A stretch of 64,000 nt of DNA from Nevskiaceae bacterium (GCA_024234075.1 JACKOV010000005.1:248001-312000), one strand, 5' to 3'; numbered from the stretch's first letter, positions 44,341-54,752 are shown. The notes: generated by a model not told the origin, from the letters alone. Program-made: numbers and translations.

Positions 44341-47076
44341 ATGACGGTAAGCCGCGACGACATCCAGTTCCCACCCCGGCACGCAGCGCTGCGCGAGGAC
44401 GTGCGGCAGCTCGGCGCGCTGGTGGGCGAAATCCTGCGCGAGCAGGGCGGCCAGGTGCTGTTCGATCTGGTCGAGCGCGACCGCACGCTCGCAATCAGTC
44501 GTCGCGACGGCGACGGAGCGGCGGCGACCGAGCTCGCGCTGCGGGTTCGCGACCGGCCGACCGGGGTTGCGCGGGATCTCGAACGGGCATTCTCCATGTG
44601 GTTCCAGGTGGTCAATCTCGCGGAGAAGGTCCACCGGATCCGTCGGCGACGCGAGTACTTCCTCAGCGACGGCGACCGGCAGCAGCCCCGTGGCATCGGC
44701 GATGTGATCGCGCAGCTCAAGGCGGCGGGCTTGCCCCTCGAAGAGGTGTTCGCGCTTCTCGACGGCCTGCGGATCGAGCTGGTGTTCGTGGCCCATCCGA
44801 ACGAGTCGGCGCGGCGCACCATCCTGCGCAAGCAGCAGCGGGTCGCCGAACTGCTGTTCGACCGCCTGGATCCGACGCTCGCGCCGTATGAAAAACGCAG
44901 CATCTGGGGGCGGATGCGTACCGAGCTGACCACGGCCTGGCAGACGGAGGATCACCCGCGCGAACGTCTGACCGTTGCCGACGAGCGCGAGCATGTGATT
45001 TTCTACCTGGCCGAGGTGCTCTACCGGCTGGTTCCGGCGTTCTACGACGAAATCGCGCTGGCACTCGAAAACGCCTACGGAGTACAGGCCGAGTCGCTGG
45101 TGCTGCCGACGATCATCCGCTTCGGCAGCTGGGTCGGAGGCGACATGAACGGTAACCCCGACGTGCAGGCCAAGACGCTGCGCGAGACACTTGCGCGCCA
45201 GCAGCAGGTGATCGTCAACGCCTACTTCACCGACTGCCAGGCGTTGGCACAGAGCCTGTCGCAAAGCGCGAGCCGCATCGGCGTCTCCAGCGCTCTGATG
45301 CAGCGTATCGACGAATACGCGCGGTTGATTCCCAGTGCGCAGGCGATCACGCCGGCGCGCCACGACCGGATGCCGTATCGCGTGTTCCTCGGCCAGGTGG
45401 CGGAGCGCCTGCGTTATACCTACGATGGTCGGCCGAACGGTTACGAGAATCCGGGGCAGTTTCGCCGCGACATCCAGATCATCGGTGACAGCCTGTTGGA
45501 GAACCGTGGCCGCAATGCCGGATATTTCTCGGTACAGCGGTTGCTGCGCCGCATCTCGACCTTCGGCTTCCACCTCGCAACGGTCGATGTTCGCCAGCAT
45601 GCCGAGGTGCATCACCAGGTGCTGGCACGCGGGCTCGACGATGCCGCGTGGTCGCAGCGCGGCGCGGCCGAGCGCCATCGTCTGCTCGCGGATGCCATCG
45701 AGCGCGACCTCGGGCCGCGTGCGGAACTCGATGCGCTGGGCAAGCGCACGCTGGCCGTGTTCGAGAGCATGCTGCAGTGCCGTCGTCGCTACGGTCCGGA
45801 TGCCGTCGGTCTGTACGTCGTCGACGGCGTGCACGGGCCCGACGATGTGCTGGCGCCGCTGCTGCTGGCGCAATGGGCTGAGGCCTACGACAAGCGCACG
45901 GACACGATCGCGCTCGATCTCGCGCCGCAGTTCGATTCGGTGGAGACACTGGAGCGCTGTGGCGACGTGATGCGGGATCTGCTGGCCGATCGGCTCTATC
46001 GCCGTCACGTTGATCGCCGCGGCCGGCGGCAGGTCGTGCTGGTCGGATACTCCCAGAGCGCCAAGGAAAGCGGCATATGCGCCTCGCGGTTTGCGGTTTA
46101 CCGCGCCCAGGGTGCGATCGCCGCTTCGCTCGCTGCGGCCGGCGAGCAGCATCTCGTCTTCCACGCGCGGGGCGGCAGCATCGCCCGCGGCGGCGGCCGG
46201 ATCGACACACTGGTGGAGGCGATGCCGCCGAGCACCGTCAACGGCCTGCTGCGTCTGACCGAGCAGGGCGAGCTGGTGTCGCAGAACTACGGCCTGCCGC
46301 CGATCGCGATGCGTACCCTGGAACGTGCTTTCGGAGCGCTGGCATTGGCGACCCAGGCCGGACGCACGATGCAGGCCGCGGAACCGTCAGCAGCGGTGCT
46401 GGAGGTCGGCGCGACATTGGCGGCAGCGAGCCAGCAGCGCTACCGCCAGCTCGTCTGGGACGAACCGCAGTTCCACGAGTATTTTCGCGACGTGACGCCG
46501 ATCGACGTCATCGAGCGCATGCAGATCGCTGCGCGACCGGCATCACGGCCGGGACGGGTGGGTGTCGACGGATTGCGGGGTGTGCCCTGGGTGTTCGCCT
46601 GGACGCAAACCCGCGCCTTGCTGCCGGGTTGGTTCGGTGCCGGTAGCGGGATTTCCGCGACCATCGAAGCTCATGGCCTGGCGGGTGCGCAGTCGGCGTT
46701 TGCACTCTGGCCGTTCTTCCGCGCGCTGGTGAACGATGTCGAGGCGATGCTGGCGCGCACCGATCTCGACATTGCCGCAGCGTACAATGCGCTGGCGTCA
46801 CCACCGCTGCAGCGCCTGTTCGCGACGCTGCGGGAGGAGTATGCGCTGGCCTGCCGCGGCGTACTGGCGATCAAGCAACAGGTGGAACTGCTCGACGGCG
46901 ACCGAACGCTGCAGCGCGCCATCCGGCTGCGCAATCCCTATGTCGATCCGATGAACCTGATGCAGGTCGATTTGCTGCGTCGTTGGCGCGCGACGGGCCG
47001 TGCCGACCACGATTTGTTTGAGGCGCTGCAGGCCAGTATAAGCGGCATCGCGCAAGGTCTGCAGAGCACGGGTTGA
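44341..47076 (+). CDS. phosphoenolpyruvate carboxylase homologue with altered active site
   Basis: A 911-residue PEP carboxylase family protein of full length. VFVAHPNESARRT keeps the catalytic His (152), GGDMNGNPDV and GVPWVFAWTQTR are present, and it ends in the family GIAQGLQSTG tail. Key parts differ from the E. coli enzyme: the loop equivalent to GYSDSAKDAG reads GYSQSAKESG (the metal Asp is Gln572), the metal Glu appears as Asp532, and FHGRGG is FHARGG. It may be a divergent carboxylase or one with reduced or changed activity. The normal role would be making oxaloacetate from PEP and bicarbonate. Confidence 0.82.
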   Translation: MTVSRDDIQFPPRHAALREDVRQLGALVGEILREQGGQVLFDLVERDRTLAISRRDGDGAAATELALRVRDRPTGVARDLERAFSMWFQVVNLAEKVHRIRRRREYFLSDGDRQQPRGIGDVIAQLKAAGLPLEEVFALLDGLRIELVFVAHPNESARRTILRKQQRVAELLFDRLDPTLAPYEKRSIWGRMRTELTTAWQTEDHPRERLTVADEREHVIFYLAEVLYRLVPAFYDEIALALENAYGVQAESLVLPTIIRFGSWVGGDMNGNPDVQAKTLRETLARQQQVIVNAYFTDCQALAQSLSQSASRIGVSSALMQRIDEYARLIPSAQAITPARHDRMPYRVFLGQVAERLRYTYDGRPNGYENPGQFRRDIQIIGDSLLENRGRNAGYFSVQRLLRRISTFGFHLATVDVRQHAEVHHQVLARGLDDAAWSQRGAAERHRLLADAIERDLGPRAELDALGKRTLAVFESMLQCRRRYGPDAVGLYVVDGVHGPDDVLAPLLLAQWAEAYDKRTDTIALDLAPQFDSVETLERCGDVMRDLLADRLYRRHVDRRGRRQVVLVGYSQSAKESGICASRFAVYRAQGAIAASLAAAGEQHLVFHARGGSIARGGGRIDTLVEAMPPSTVNGLLRLTEQGELVSQNYGLPPIAMRTLERAFGALALATQAGRTMQAAEPSAAVLEVGATLAAASQQRYRQLVWDEPQFHEYFRDVTPIDVIERMQIAARPASRPGRVGVDGLRGVPWVFAWTQTRALLPGWFGAGSGISATIEAHGLAGAQSAFALWPFFRALVNDVEAMLARTDLDIAAAYNALASPPLQRLFATLREEYALACRGVLAIKQQVELLDGDRTLQRAIRLRNPYVDPMNLMQVDLLRRWRATGRADHDLFEALQASISGIAQGLQSTG

Positions 47077-47197
47077 ACTTCCCGTGCCGCCGCCTGCCGA
47101 ATCGGTCGAGCTAAACGACGCAGCGTTCCAGTCGGATCGCTGCAACGAGTACAATCCTGACCCCGCCAAAGGTCGCGGGCACGAGGTTCCACGGGCC

Positions 47198-48415
47198 ATG
47201 CCGGCCGATTTCTCCACCATTCACGGATCCGCTTCGGTCGAATCGACTTCGATCGAATCTCCCCGGCGTCTGCGCCGCCCGCCGACCGGGTTGCTGGTCG
47301 TCATCGGCGTGCTCGTCCTCTTGGTCGTGGTCGGGCTGTGGCGAACATTGTCCGCCGGCAGCGTGCCGCGCAAAGCAAGTGGACCGCCACGGGTCACGGT
47401 CGTCGCACCGGCGCTTGCCGAAATCGACGACACGGTGACGTTCACCGGCACGATCGCGGCACGGGACGAGATGCCGATCACGGTCGAAGGCGAGGGTGGG
47501 CGAATCGCGGCGGTGCTGGTCGAGGTGGGCGACCGGGTACAGGCCGGGCAAGAGCTGGCACGCCTCGACACCTCGGTGCTGCAACCCCAGGTCGGCAGCC
47601 TTGCGGCGGCCCTGGACGAGGCACGCGCCAATGCCGAGCTCGCGCAGGCCGATTACCGGCGGGCCGAGGCGGTTGCCGCATCCGGAGCGCTGTCGACCCA
47701 GGAGATCGAGCGTCGGCGATCGGTTGCGCTGGCGGCCGACGCCAAAGTCAAAGTGTCTGCCGCGCAGTTGCAGGAGGCGCGGGCGCGTCTGCGCCGTACC
47801 GAGATCCGGGCGCCGGAAGCCGGTCTCGTGCTCACCCGTGCGGCCGAAGTCGGCCAGACGGCGACCGGTGCCGGAGAACCGCTGTTCCGGCTGAGCCGCG
47901 GTGGCCAGATCGAACTGCGCGGCCAGGTGGCCGAACAGGATCTGCCGCGGCTTGCACCGGGCCAGGCGGCGAAGGTACGCATCACCGGCCTCGATTCGGC
48001 ATTCGTCGGCAAGGTGCGGTTGCTCGGCGCAGTCATCGATGCCAGCACGCGGCTCGGCAGCGTGCGAGTCGATCTGGAGCCGCATCCGAACCTGCGCCCG
48101 GGGGCGTTCGCCCGGGCCGAGGTGGAGGTCGGGCACGGCCGGCGCCCGGTGCTGCCGCAAAGTGCGGTGCTGTCGGATGTGGAGGGCGCCTACGTAATGA
48201 TCGTCGGCGCCGACGATACGGTGGCGCGTCGAGCGGTGACGGTGGCGGGTTCGCGGCGCGAAGGGCTGGTGATTGCTTCGGGGCTGCAGGGCGGCGAGCG
48301 CGTCGTGCTGACGGCCGGGCCTTTCCTGCGCCTCGGGGAGCGTGTGGACGCCGTACCGCTGGCGGCCGGCGGCGGTTCGGCAGCCCCGGCAGCGCGCGCG
48401 GTTACGCCGCCATGA
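47198..48415 (+). CDS. RND efflux periplasmic adaptor (membrane fusion protein)
   Basis: A 405-residue adaptor: an N-terminal membrane anchor at about residues 28-48, lipoyl half-motifs (GGRIAAVLVEVGDRVQAGQELARLD, then RAPEAGLVL), a helical hairpin at about 130-195, a beta-barrel domain and a C-terminal membrane-proximal domain. It joins the RND pump to an outer-membrane channel, not found in this window. The ATG at 47198 gives a plausible cytoplasmic lead before the anchor. ATGA overlap with the pump gene shows co-translation. Confidence 0.92.
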   Translation: MPADFSTIHGSASVESTSIESPRRLRRPPTGLLVVIGVLVLLVVVGLWRTLSAGSVPRKASGPPRVTVVAPALAEIDDTVTFTGTIAARDEMPITVEGEGGRIAAVLVEVGDRVQAGQELARLDTSVLQPQVGSLAAALDEARANAELAQADYRRAEAVAASGALSTQEIERRRSVALAADAKVKVSAAQLQEARARLRRTEIRAPEAGLVLTRAAEVGQTATGAGEPLFRLSRGGQIELRGQVAEQDLPRLAPGQAAKVRITGLDSAFVGKVRLLGAVIDASTRLGSVRVDLEPHPNLRPGAFARAEVEVGHGRRPVLPQSAVLSDVEGAYVMIVGADDTVARRAVTVAGSRREGLVIASGLQGGERVVLTAGPFLRLGERVDAVPLAAGGGSAAPAARAVTPP

Positions 48416-51400
48416 ACAACATCTCGGCCTGGGCGATCCGGCATCCGACGCTGCCGATTGTCCTGTTCATCGTGCTGACTTTCGCCGGCATCGTGTCGTT
48501 CATTCGCATGCCGATCAACCTCAATCCCGATGTGTCGTTTCCGCTCGTCAGCGTGACCGTGACACAGCCGGGTGCCGCGCCGGTCGAGATCGAGACCCAG
48601 GTGACCCAGAAGATCGAGGCGGCCGTCGCCGGCATCAGCGACGTGCGCAGCCTCACCTCGCGGGCGATCGAGGGCTACACCAGCCTGATGGTCGAGTTCC
48701 AGATCGGCACGCCGGTCGATCGCGCGGTCAGCGACGTGCGCGATGCCGTCTCCAAAGTGCGCGGCGACCTGCCGGAGGGCATCCAGGAGCCGCAGATCCA
48801 GCGCGTCGACGTCGACGGCGGAGCGATCGCCTACTATGCCGTCACGACCTCCAGCAAGACCCCCGAACAACTCAGCTGGTTCGTCGACGACACGATCAAT
48901 CGCCGTCTGGCGTCGATCGCCGGTGTGGCGCAGGCGTCGCGCACCGGCGGTGTCGACCGCGAAATCCGCATCGAGCTCGATCCGGCGCGCATGCAGGCGC
49001 TCGGCATCACCGCAGTCGAAGTCAACCAGCAGATCCGGCTGCTGAATCTCGATGTCGCCGGCGGCCGGGCGCAGGTCGGCGGTGGCGAGCAGGCGATCCG
49101 CGTGCTCGGTGGTGCGCGCTCTGCCGAGGCGCTCGCCGATACCCAGATCTCGCTGCCGGGTGGGCGGTTGGTACGGCTGCGCGATATTGCCGAGGTCCGG
49201 GACGGCGTGGGCGAGATCCGCTCGATGTCGCGGCTCAACGGCAGGCTGTCGACCAGTTTCGGCGTGTTCCGTGCGCGCGGCTACTCCGACGTCAGTGTGC
49301 TCGAGGCCGTCGAGCACGAACTGGAGCAGATCCGGGCGGAGGTGCCGGGAACCGAGATCACCCGGGTATTCACCACGGTGGAGAACACGCGACGCTCGTA
49401 TCGTGCGGCGCTGGTGGCGATGTTCGAAGGGTCGGTGCTCGCCGTGCTGGTGGTGTTCGTGTTCCTGCGTGATTTCCGTGCCACCGCGATCGCGGCACTG
49501 GCGATCCCGCTGTCGGCGATTCCGACCTTCGCCTTCATGCAGGCGATGGATTTCACGCTCAATTCGATCAGCCTGCTGGCGCTGTCGCTGGTTGCCGGCG
49601 TCTTGGTCGATGACGCGATCGTGGAGATCGAGAACATCGTCCGGCATATGCGGATGGGCAAGACCGGCTACCGGGCCGCAATCGAAGCGGCCGACGAAAT
49701 CGGGCTCGCCGTGGTCGCGACCTCGGCGACGATCATCGCGGTGTTCCTGCCGGTCAGTTTCATGGGCGGTTTCACCGGCCAATACTTCAAGCAGTTCGGC
49801 CTGACGGTGGCCGCGGCCGTGTTTTTCTCGTTGCTGGTCGCGCGCCTGATCACACCGCTGGTGGCAGCCTATACCCTGCGTCCCCATGACGAGATCCGCT
49901 CGGCCGACGGACCGCTGATGGGCCGCTACCTCGAGATATTGCGCTGGTGCCTCGCCCATCGAAAGGCGACCCTGCTCGGCGGGATCGCGTTTCTGCTGGT
50001 CTCGATGGCGCTTGCCGTCGTGATTCCCAAGTCCTTCGTGCCCGACGGCGATTTCTCGACCTCGCAGTTGAACATCGAGCTGCCGCCCGGTGTGCGGCTC
50101 GAGGAGACGGCACGGATCTCCGCCATCGCCGCCGACATCGTGGGCAAGCATCCGGAAGTCGCCGATATCGTCGAGTCGATAGGTGGTGGCGAGGATGCCG
50201 AGGTGCGCAAGGCGACGCTGTTCATCACGCTCGTGCCGAGCGAGCAGCGGCAGTTGTCGCAGAAGCAATGGGAGAGGCTCGTCGCGCCCGAGCTGGCTGC
50301 GGTGCCCGACGCACGCGTGTCGTTCGCGGGCGGGCAGAGTGGCGGTGGCCGGCCGATCACCCTGTATCTGACAGGTGCCGAACCGGCGACCTTGCAGCAG
50401 GCGGCCGAAGCGGCCGTCGCGGCGATGCAGGGGCTGCCGGAACTGCGCGACCCGCGGATCGAGGGCGACCTGCAGCGGCCCGAGATCGTGGTGCGGCCGA
50501 GGCTGGATCTCGCCGCCGAACTCGGTGTGTCGGTCGCCAGCATCGGCCAGACCATCCGTATCGCGACCATCGGCGACGTTCCACAGAATGTCGCCAAGTT
50601 TTCGCTGAGCGATCGGCAGATTCCAATCCGGGTAAGCCTGGTCGAAGGTTCGCGCCGCGACTTCGCAACCTTCGAGAACCTGCCTGTGCCGACCGCGACC
50701 GGTGGTACGGTGCCGCTGAAAGCCGTTGCGGATATCGCCTTCGCGCAGGGCCCGTCGGCGATCCAGCGCTACAACCAGCAGCGCCGCGCGATGCTAACCG
50801 CCGACCTCAACGACGCCGAGCTCGGACAGGCGATGGCCAAGGTCTATGCGCTGCCGGCACTGCGCAATCTGCCGGACGGCGTGCGGCTGGTCGAGAAGGG
50901 CGATGCGGAATTCATGAAGGAGCTGTTCGACAACTTCACCCTGGCGATGAGCACGGGCGTATTGATGGTATTCGCGGTGCTCGTGCTGCTGTTCCAGCGG
51001 GTATTCCAGCCGGTCACGATCCTCTCGGCGCTGCCGCTGTCGATCGGTGGCGCGATCCTGGCGTTGATGCTGCTCGGCAAGCCGTTTTCGATGCCGGTGG
51101 TGATCGGCTTCCTGATGCTGATGGGCATCGTCGGCAAGAACTCCATCCTGCTGGTCGATTTCGCGATCGAGGAAATCCGTGCTGGACGGCCGCGGCTCGA
51201 GGCCTTGGTCGAAGCAGGCCACAAGCGCGCACGTCCGATCGTGATGACCACGGTCGCGATGGTGGCCGGCATGTTGCCGGCCGCGATCGGTAGCAGCGGT
51301 GACAGCGGATTTCGCGCGCCGATGGCGATTGCCGTGATCGGTGGGCTGATCACTTCGACTTTGCTGACCTTGGTGATCGTGCCGGCCTTGTTCACCCTGA

Positions 51401-51510
51401 TCGACGATCTGGAGCGCTGGCTCGGACCACGCTTCGCCGGCTGGATCAATGCCGTGGATCGCGAACAAGAAGACCGGCCGGCCGAGCCTGTGGCCCGACC
51501 GACCGGTTGA
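48412..51510 (+). CDS. RND-family efflux pump inner-membrane transporter
   Basis: A 1032-residue pump with twelve transmembrane segments, two large periplasmic loops and the AcrB/MdtB-type pattern. Segment 4 carries the proton-relay pair in VAGVLVDDAIVEIENIVRHM (two Asp), followed by FLPVSFMGGFTGQYFKQF, and the second half has LLVDFAIEEIRAGRP. The substrate is unknown; drug or solvent export is typical. The open frame continues over 1 kb upstream through the adaptor gene, but the true ATG overlaps the adaptor stop. Confidence 0.93.
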   Translation: MNNISAWAIRHPTLPIVLFIVLTFAGIVSFIRMPINLNPDVSFPLVSVTVTQPGAAPVEIETQVTQKIEAAVAGISDVRSLTSRAIEGYTSLMVEFQIGTPVDRAVSDVRDAVSKVRGDLPEGIQEPQIQRVDVDGGAIAYYAVTTSSKTPEQLSWFVDDTINRRLASIAGVAQASRTGGVDREIRIELDPARMQALGITAVEVNQQIRLLNLDVAGGRAQVGGGEQAIRVLGGARSAEALADTQISLPGGRLVRLRDIAEVRDGVGEIRSMSRLNGRLSTSFGVFRARGYSDVSVLEAVEHELEQIRAEVPGTEITRVFTTVENTRRSYRAALVAMFEGSVLAVLVVFVFLRDFRATAIAALAIPLSAIPTFAFMQAMDFTLNSISLLALSLVAGVLVDDAIVEIENIVRHMRMGKTGYRAAIEAADEIGLAVVATSATIIAVFLPVSFMGGFTGQYFKQFGLTVAAAVFFSLLVARLITPLVAAYTLRPHDEIRSADGPLMGRYLEILRWCLAHRKATLLGGIAFLLVSMALAVVIPKSFVPDGDFSTSQLNIELPPGVRLEETARISAIAADIVGKHPEVADIVESIGGGEDAEVRKATLFITLVPSEQRQLSQKQWERLVAPELAAVPDARVSFAGGQSGGGRPITLYLTGAEPATLQQAAEAAVAAMQGLPELRDPRIEGDLQRPEIVVRPRLDLAAELGVSVASIGQTIRIATIGDVPQNVAKFSLSDRQIPIRVSLVEGSRRDFATFENLPVPTATGGTVPLKAVADIAFAQGPSAIQRYNQQRRAMLTADLNDAELGQAMAKVYALPALRNLPDGVRLVEKGDAEFMKELFDNFTLAMSTGVLMVFAVLVLLFQRVFQPVTILSALPLSIGGAILALMLLGKPFSMPVVIGFLMLMGIVGKNSILLVDFAIEEIRAGRPRLEALVEAGHKRARPIVMTTVAMVAGMLPAAIGSSGDSGFRAPMAIAVIGGLITSTLLTLVIVPALFTLIDDLERWLGPRFAGWINAVDREQEDRPAEPVARPTG

Positions 51511-51669
51511 AGCAGCCGTGGATCAGGAGGGGTCCACGAACTGAGCCGGCGCAGGTGCGCAACGAGCCGCGCGCCGGCGCCTGGAACGAGGCTAGGCAGG
51601 TGGATTTGCGGCCACAATCCGCACCGGGACGAGCGCGGGGCGACGCGGGACGAACCCGCGGGTCCGGCG
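51511..51669. other. gap between convergent RND and glpK genes
   Basis: A short convergent gap. It contains an imperfect GC-rich hairpin (CGCGGG/CCCGCG near 51640-51660) without a T tract. No gene is seen. Confidence 0.3.
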
Positions 51670-53160
51670 TCAGTTACTGGCCCAGCCCTTGGCCCGTTCG
51701 ACCGCACGAGCCCACTCGGCGCGCCGCACGCTGACGAGTTGTGCGGGCATCTGTGGTTCGAAACGCCGTTCGGCCTGCCAGTTTGCGGCGATGTCCTGCT
51801 CCGACTCCCAGAACCCCGTGCTGAGTCCGGCCAGATAGGCTGCCCCCAGCGCCGTGATTTCGGTCACGCGCGGTCGCACCACCGGTACGCCGAGGAGGTC
51901 GGCCTGGAACTGCATCAGCAAATCGTTCGCGGTCGCGCCGCCGTCGACGCGTAGCTCGAGTAGCGGCTGGCGGGCATCCTGCTGCATTGCCGCCAGCAAT
52001 TCGGCGCTCTGGAAGGCGATCGACTCGAGCGCGGCGCGCGCCAGGTGTGCGCGGGTGCTGCCGCGGCTGAGCCCGACGATCGTGCCACGGGCATGCGGGT
52101 CCCAGTGGGGGCTGCCGAGTCCGGTGAACGCCGGCACCAGATAGACGCCATCGCTGTCGGGCACGCTCGCGGCCAGTGTCTCGACTTCGGCCGAGCGGGT
52201 GATCAAGCCGAGACCGTCACGCAGCCATTGCACGACTGCGCCGCCGACGAACACGCTGCCTTCGAGCGCAAACTGCGGCGCCTGGTCGCGGCGTTGCCAG
52301 GCGAGCGTCGTCAACAAGCGGTTGCGCGATGCCAGTGGTACCTCGCCGGTGTTCATCAGCATGAAGCAGCCGGTGCCGTAAGTGTTCTTGGCCATGCCCG
52401 GTTGGAAGCAGGCCTGACCGAACAGCGCGGCCTGCTGGTCGCCGGCGATGCCCGTGAGCGGCAGGCTGTGCCCTGCAATCGTCAGCTCGATGTCGCTGCC
52501 GCAGGACGGCACGATTCTCGGCAGGCAGGCGCGAGGTATCCCGAGCATCTGCAGCATGTCTTCCGACCAGTCACCAGTCTGCAGGTCGTAGAGCAGGGTG
52601 CGGCTGGCATTGGTCGGGTCGGTGACGTGGTCGCGACCGGCGGTCAGGTTCCAGATCAGCCAGCTGTCGACCGTCCCGAAGGCGAGCTCACCGCGCACCG
52701 CGCGCCGGCGTGCATCCGGCAGGTGCTCGAGCATCCAGGCCAGCTTGGTGCCGGAGAAATAGGGATCGAGCAGCAGTCCCGTACGGCGGGCGGTGTCGGC
52801 TTCGAGACCGCGGGCACGCAGCGCGGCACAATGTTCCGCGGTGCGTCGATCCTGCCAGACGATGGCCCGCCCCAGCGGTCGTCCGCTGGCGCGTTCCCAC
52901 AGCAGCGTCGTCTCGCGCTGGTTGGTGATGCCGACCGCGGCGATGTCCTGCGGCTTGGCGGAGGCACGGACCAGCACCTCGTCGATGGTGGCGGCCTGGC
53001 TGTTCCAGATCTCCGCGGGATCGTGTTCGACCCAGCCTGGGTGAGGGAAATGCTGCGTGAACTCGCGTTGGGCGACTGCGACCGGCCGGCCGGAATGGTC
53101 GAAGAGGATCGAGCGGGAACTGGTCGTGCCCTGATCCAGGGCAAGCACGAACTGTGGCAT
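51670..53160 (-). CDS. glpK: glycerol kinase
   Basis: A 496-residue FGGY-family kinase that phosphorylates glycerol to glycerol-3-phosphate. The N-terminus FVLALDQGTTSSRSILFDHSG, the substrate region WVEHDPAEIW, GITNQRETT and the late FTGLGSPHWDPHARG and LRVDGGATANDLLMQFQAD are typical of GlpK. It lies downstream of glpD on the same strand, 53 bases after it, so both are probably one glycerol operon. No glpF facilitator or GlpR regulator was found in the window. Confidence 0.95.
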   Translation of the reverse strand: MPQFVLALDQGTTSSRSILFDHSGRPVAVAQREFTQHFPHPGWVEHDPAEIWNSQAATIDEVLVRASAKPQDIAAVGITNQRETTLLWERASGRPLGRAIVWQDRRTAEHCAALRARGLEADTARRTGLLLDPYFSGTKLAWMLEHLPDARRRAVRGELAFGTVDSWLIWNLTAGRDHVTDPTNASRTLLYDLQTGDWSEDMLQMLGIPRACLPRIVPSCGSDIELTIAGHSLPLTGIAGDQQAALFGQACFQPGMAKNTYGTGCFMLMNTGEVPLASRNRLLTTLAWQRRDQAPQFALEGSVFVGGAVVQWLRDGLGLITRSAEVETLAASVPDSDGVYLVPAFTGLGSPHWDPHARGTIVGLSRGSTRAHLARAALESIAFQSAELLAAMQQDARQPLLELRVDGGATANDLLMQFQADLLGVPVVRPRVTEITALGAAYLAGLSTGFWESEQDIAANWQAERRFEPQMPAQLVSVRRAEWARAVERAKGWASN

Positions 53161-53213
53161 CGGTCCTCCGGTCGTTGCACCCGCCGTGCGCGGTATGGGT
53201 GTGGCGAGCGATC

Positions 53214-54752
53214 CTAGCGATCGCGGGCATGTGCGGCGAGCCAGGCATCGAGCCTGGGTGCGGCGTCCGCCGGCAGATGCAGTCCGAGTCGTGAGCGCCG
53301 CCAGAGGATATCGGCGGCGTCATGGGCAAACTCCTGGTCAACCAGCCAGTGGATCTCCACCGCGTACAGCCCCGGCAATACCTGTTCGCCGAGGTCGGCC
53401 ATCGACGCAATGGGTTGCAGCAGCTGCGTCATGCGGGTGCCATAGGCGTGCGCATAGCGCTGCCGCAGTGGGGCGGGCAACCATGGCCATCGCAGCGCCA
53501 CCGATTGTTCGAAGCGCGCGAAATCCGCATCCGGCAGGTCCCCGCCCGGCAATGGAACGCCTCGTGTCCAGCCCCGCGCCGAGTGGCCGAGCTGCGGTGC
53601 CAGCTGTGCCAACGCGTCCTCGGCGAGACGGCGATAGGTGGTGAGTTTGCCGCCGAACACGGTCAGCAGCGGCGGCTGCTCGTCGTCGAGTTCGAGTCGA
53701 TAGTCGCGCGTGACGCTGGCCGGATTGCCGGCCTCGTCGTCGAGCAGCGGACGGACTCCCGCGTAGCTCCAGACGATCTCCGTGGGGTCCACCGGTCGAC
53801 CGAACCATCGCCCCGCCATGTCGCAGAGATAACGGATTTCGTCGGCGTCGATCGTCACCCGGGCAGGGTCGCCGCGGTATTCGATGTCGGTCGTTCCCAG
53901 CAAGGTGAAGTCGTGTTCGAACGGTATCGCGAACAGGATCCGGCCGTCCGGGTTCTGCAACAGATAGGCGAACTCGTGTTCGAACAAGCGGCGCACGACG
54001 ATGTGGCTGCCCTTGACCAGTCGCAGCTGGCGCGTGGCGTCACGGTGCAGCACGCGATCGAGGATTTCGCCGACCCAGGGGCCGGCGGCATTGACGACGG
54101 CCCGTGCCCTGACCTCGAAGGCAGGCGCCGAAGCCGGGCTCAGGGTCGCTCGCCAGTGGTCGCCTTCGCGGGTCGCCCGTTCGAGGCGCGTTCGCGTCAG
54201 CACGCTCGCGCCGCGCTCCGCGGCATCCACGGCGTTCAACACCACCAGGCGCGCGTCTTCGACCCAGGCATCGGAATAGACGAAACCGCGGCGGGTTTGC
54301 GGGACAAGCGGCGCGCCGGCCGGGTGCCGACGCAGGTCGAGCGAACCCGAACCGGGTAGCCAGCGACGCCGTGCCAGATGGTCGTAGAGGAACAGGCCGG
54401 CCCGAATCATCCAGCCCGGCCGCAGCTGCGGGTCCTGGGGCATCACGAAGCTCAATGGCCGGATGATGTGCGGCGCGGCTTCGAGCAGCACTTCACGTTC
54501 CTGCAGCGCTTTGCGGACCAGGCGGAATTCACCGAGTTCGAGGTAGCGCAGCCCGCCGTGGATCAGTTTGGTGCTGGCGGAGGAGGTGTGGGCGGCAAGG
54601 TCGTCACGTTCGCAAAGCAGCACCCGCAATCCGCGGCCTGCCGCGTCCCGCGCAATGCCTGCGCCATTGATGCCGCCGCCGACGATCAGCAGATCGAATG
54701 GGGAGCTTTCGCGCAGGTGTCGATGCATCTCGAGGGGCGACGTGCGGGTCAT
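53214..54752 (-). CDS. glpD: aerobic glycerol-3-phosphate dehydrogenase
   Basis: A 512-residue FAD enzyme oxidising glycerol-3-phosphate to dihydroxyacetone phosphate at the membrane, passing electrons to quinone. The Rossmann motif DLLIVGGGINGAGIARDAAGRG is followed by SSASTKLIHGGLRYLE, VNAAGPWV and the C-terminal DAO domain (RRSRLGLHLP). It precedes glpK in the same direction. Length and motifs match GlpD rather than the anaerobic GlpA. Confidence 0.94.
   Translation of the reverse strand: MTRTSPLEMHRHLRESSPFDLLIVGGGINGAGIARDAAGRGLRVLLCERDDLAAHTSSASTKLIHGGLRYLELGEFRLVRKALQEREVLLEAAPHIIRPLSFVMPQDPQLRPGWMIRAGLFLYDHLARRRWLPGSGSLDLRRHPAGAPLVPQTRRGFVYSDAWVEDARLVVLNAVDAAERGASVLTRTRLERATREGDHWRATLSPASAPAFEVRARAVVNAAGPWVGEILDRVLHRDATRQLRLVKGSHIVVRRLFEHEFAYLLQNPDGRILFAIPFEHDFTLLGTTDIEYRGDPARVTIDADEIRYLCDMAGRWFGRPVDPTEIVWSYAGVRPLLDDEAGNPASVTRDYRLELDDEQPPLLTVFGGKLTTYRRLAEDALAQLAPQLGHSARGWTRGVPLPGGDLPDADFARFEQSVALRWPWLPAPLRQRYAHAYGTRMTQLLQPIASMADLGEQVLPGLYAVEIHWLVDQEFAHDAADILWRRSRLGLHLPADAAPRLDAWLAAHARDR

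Noticed and set aside
47338..48411. 1 kb in-frame extension upstream of the RND pump ATG
   Set aside because: It overlaps the adaptor gene in another frame and encodes Arg/Gly-rich sequence. The ATG overlapping the adaptor stop gives the normal pump N-terminus.
51640..51663. GC hairpin after the RND gene as a terminator
   Set aside because: The stem is imperfect and lacks a T tract on either strand, so it is noted only as part of the gap.
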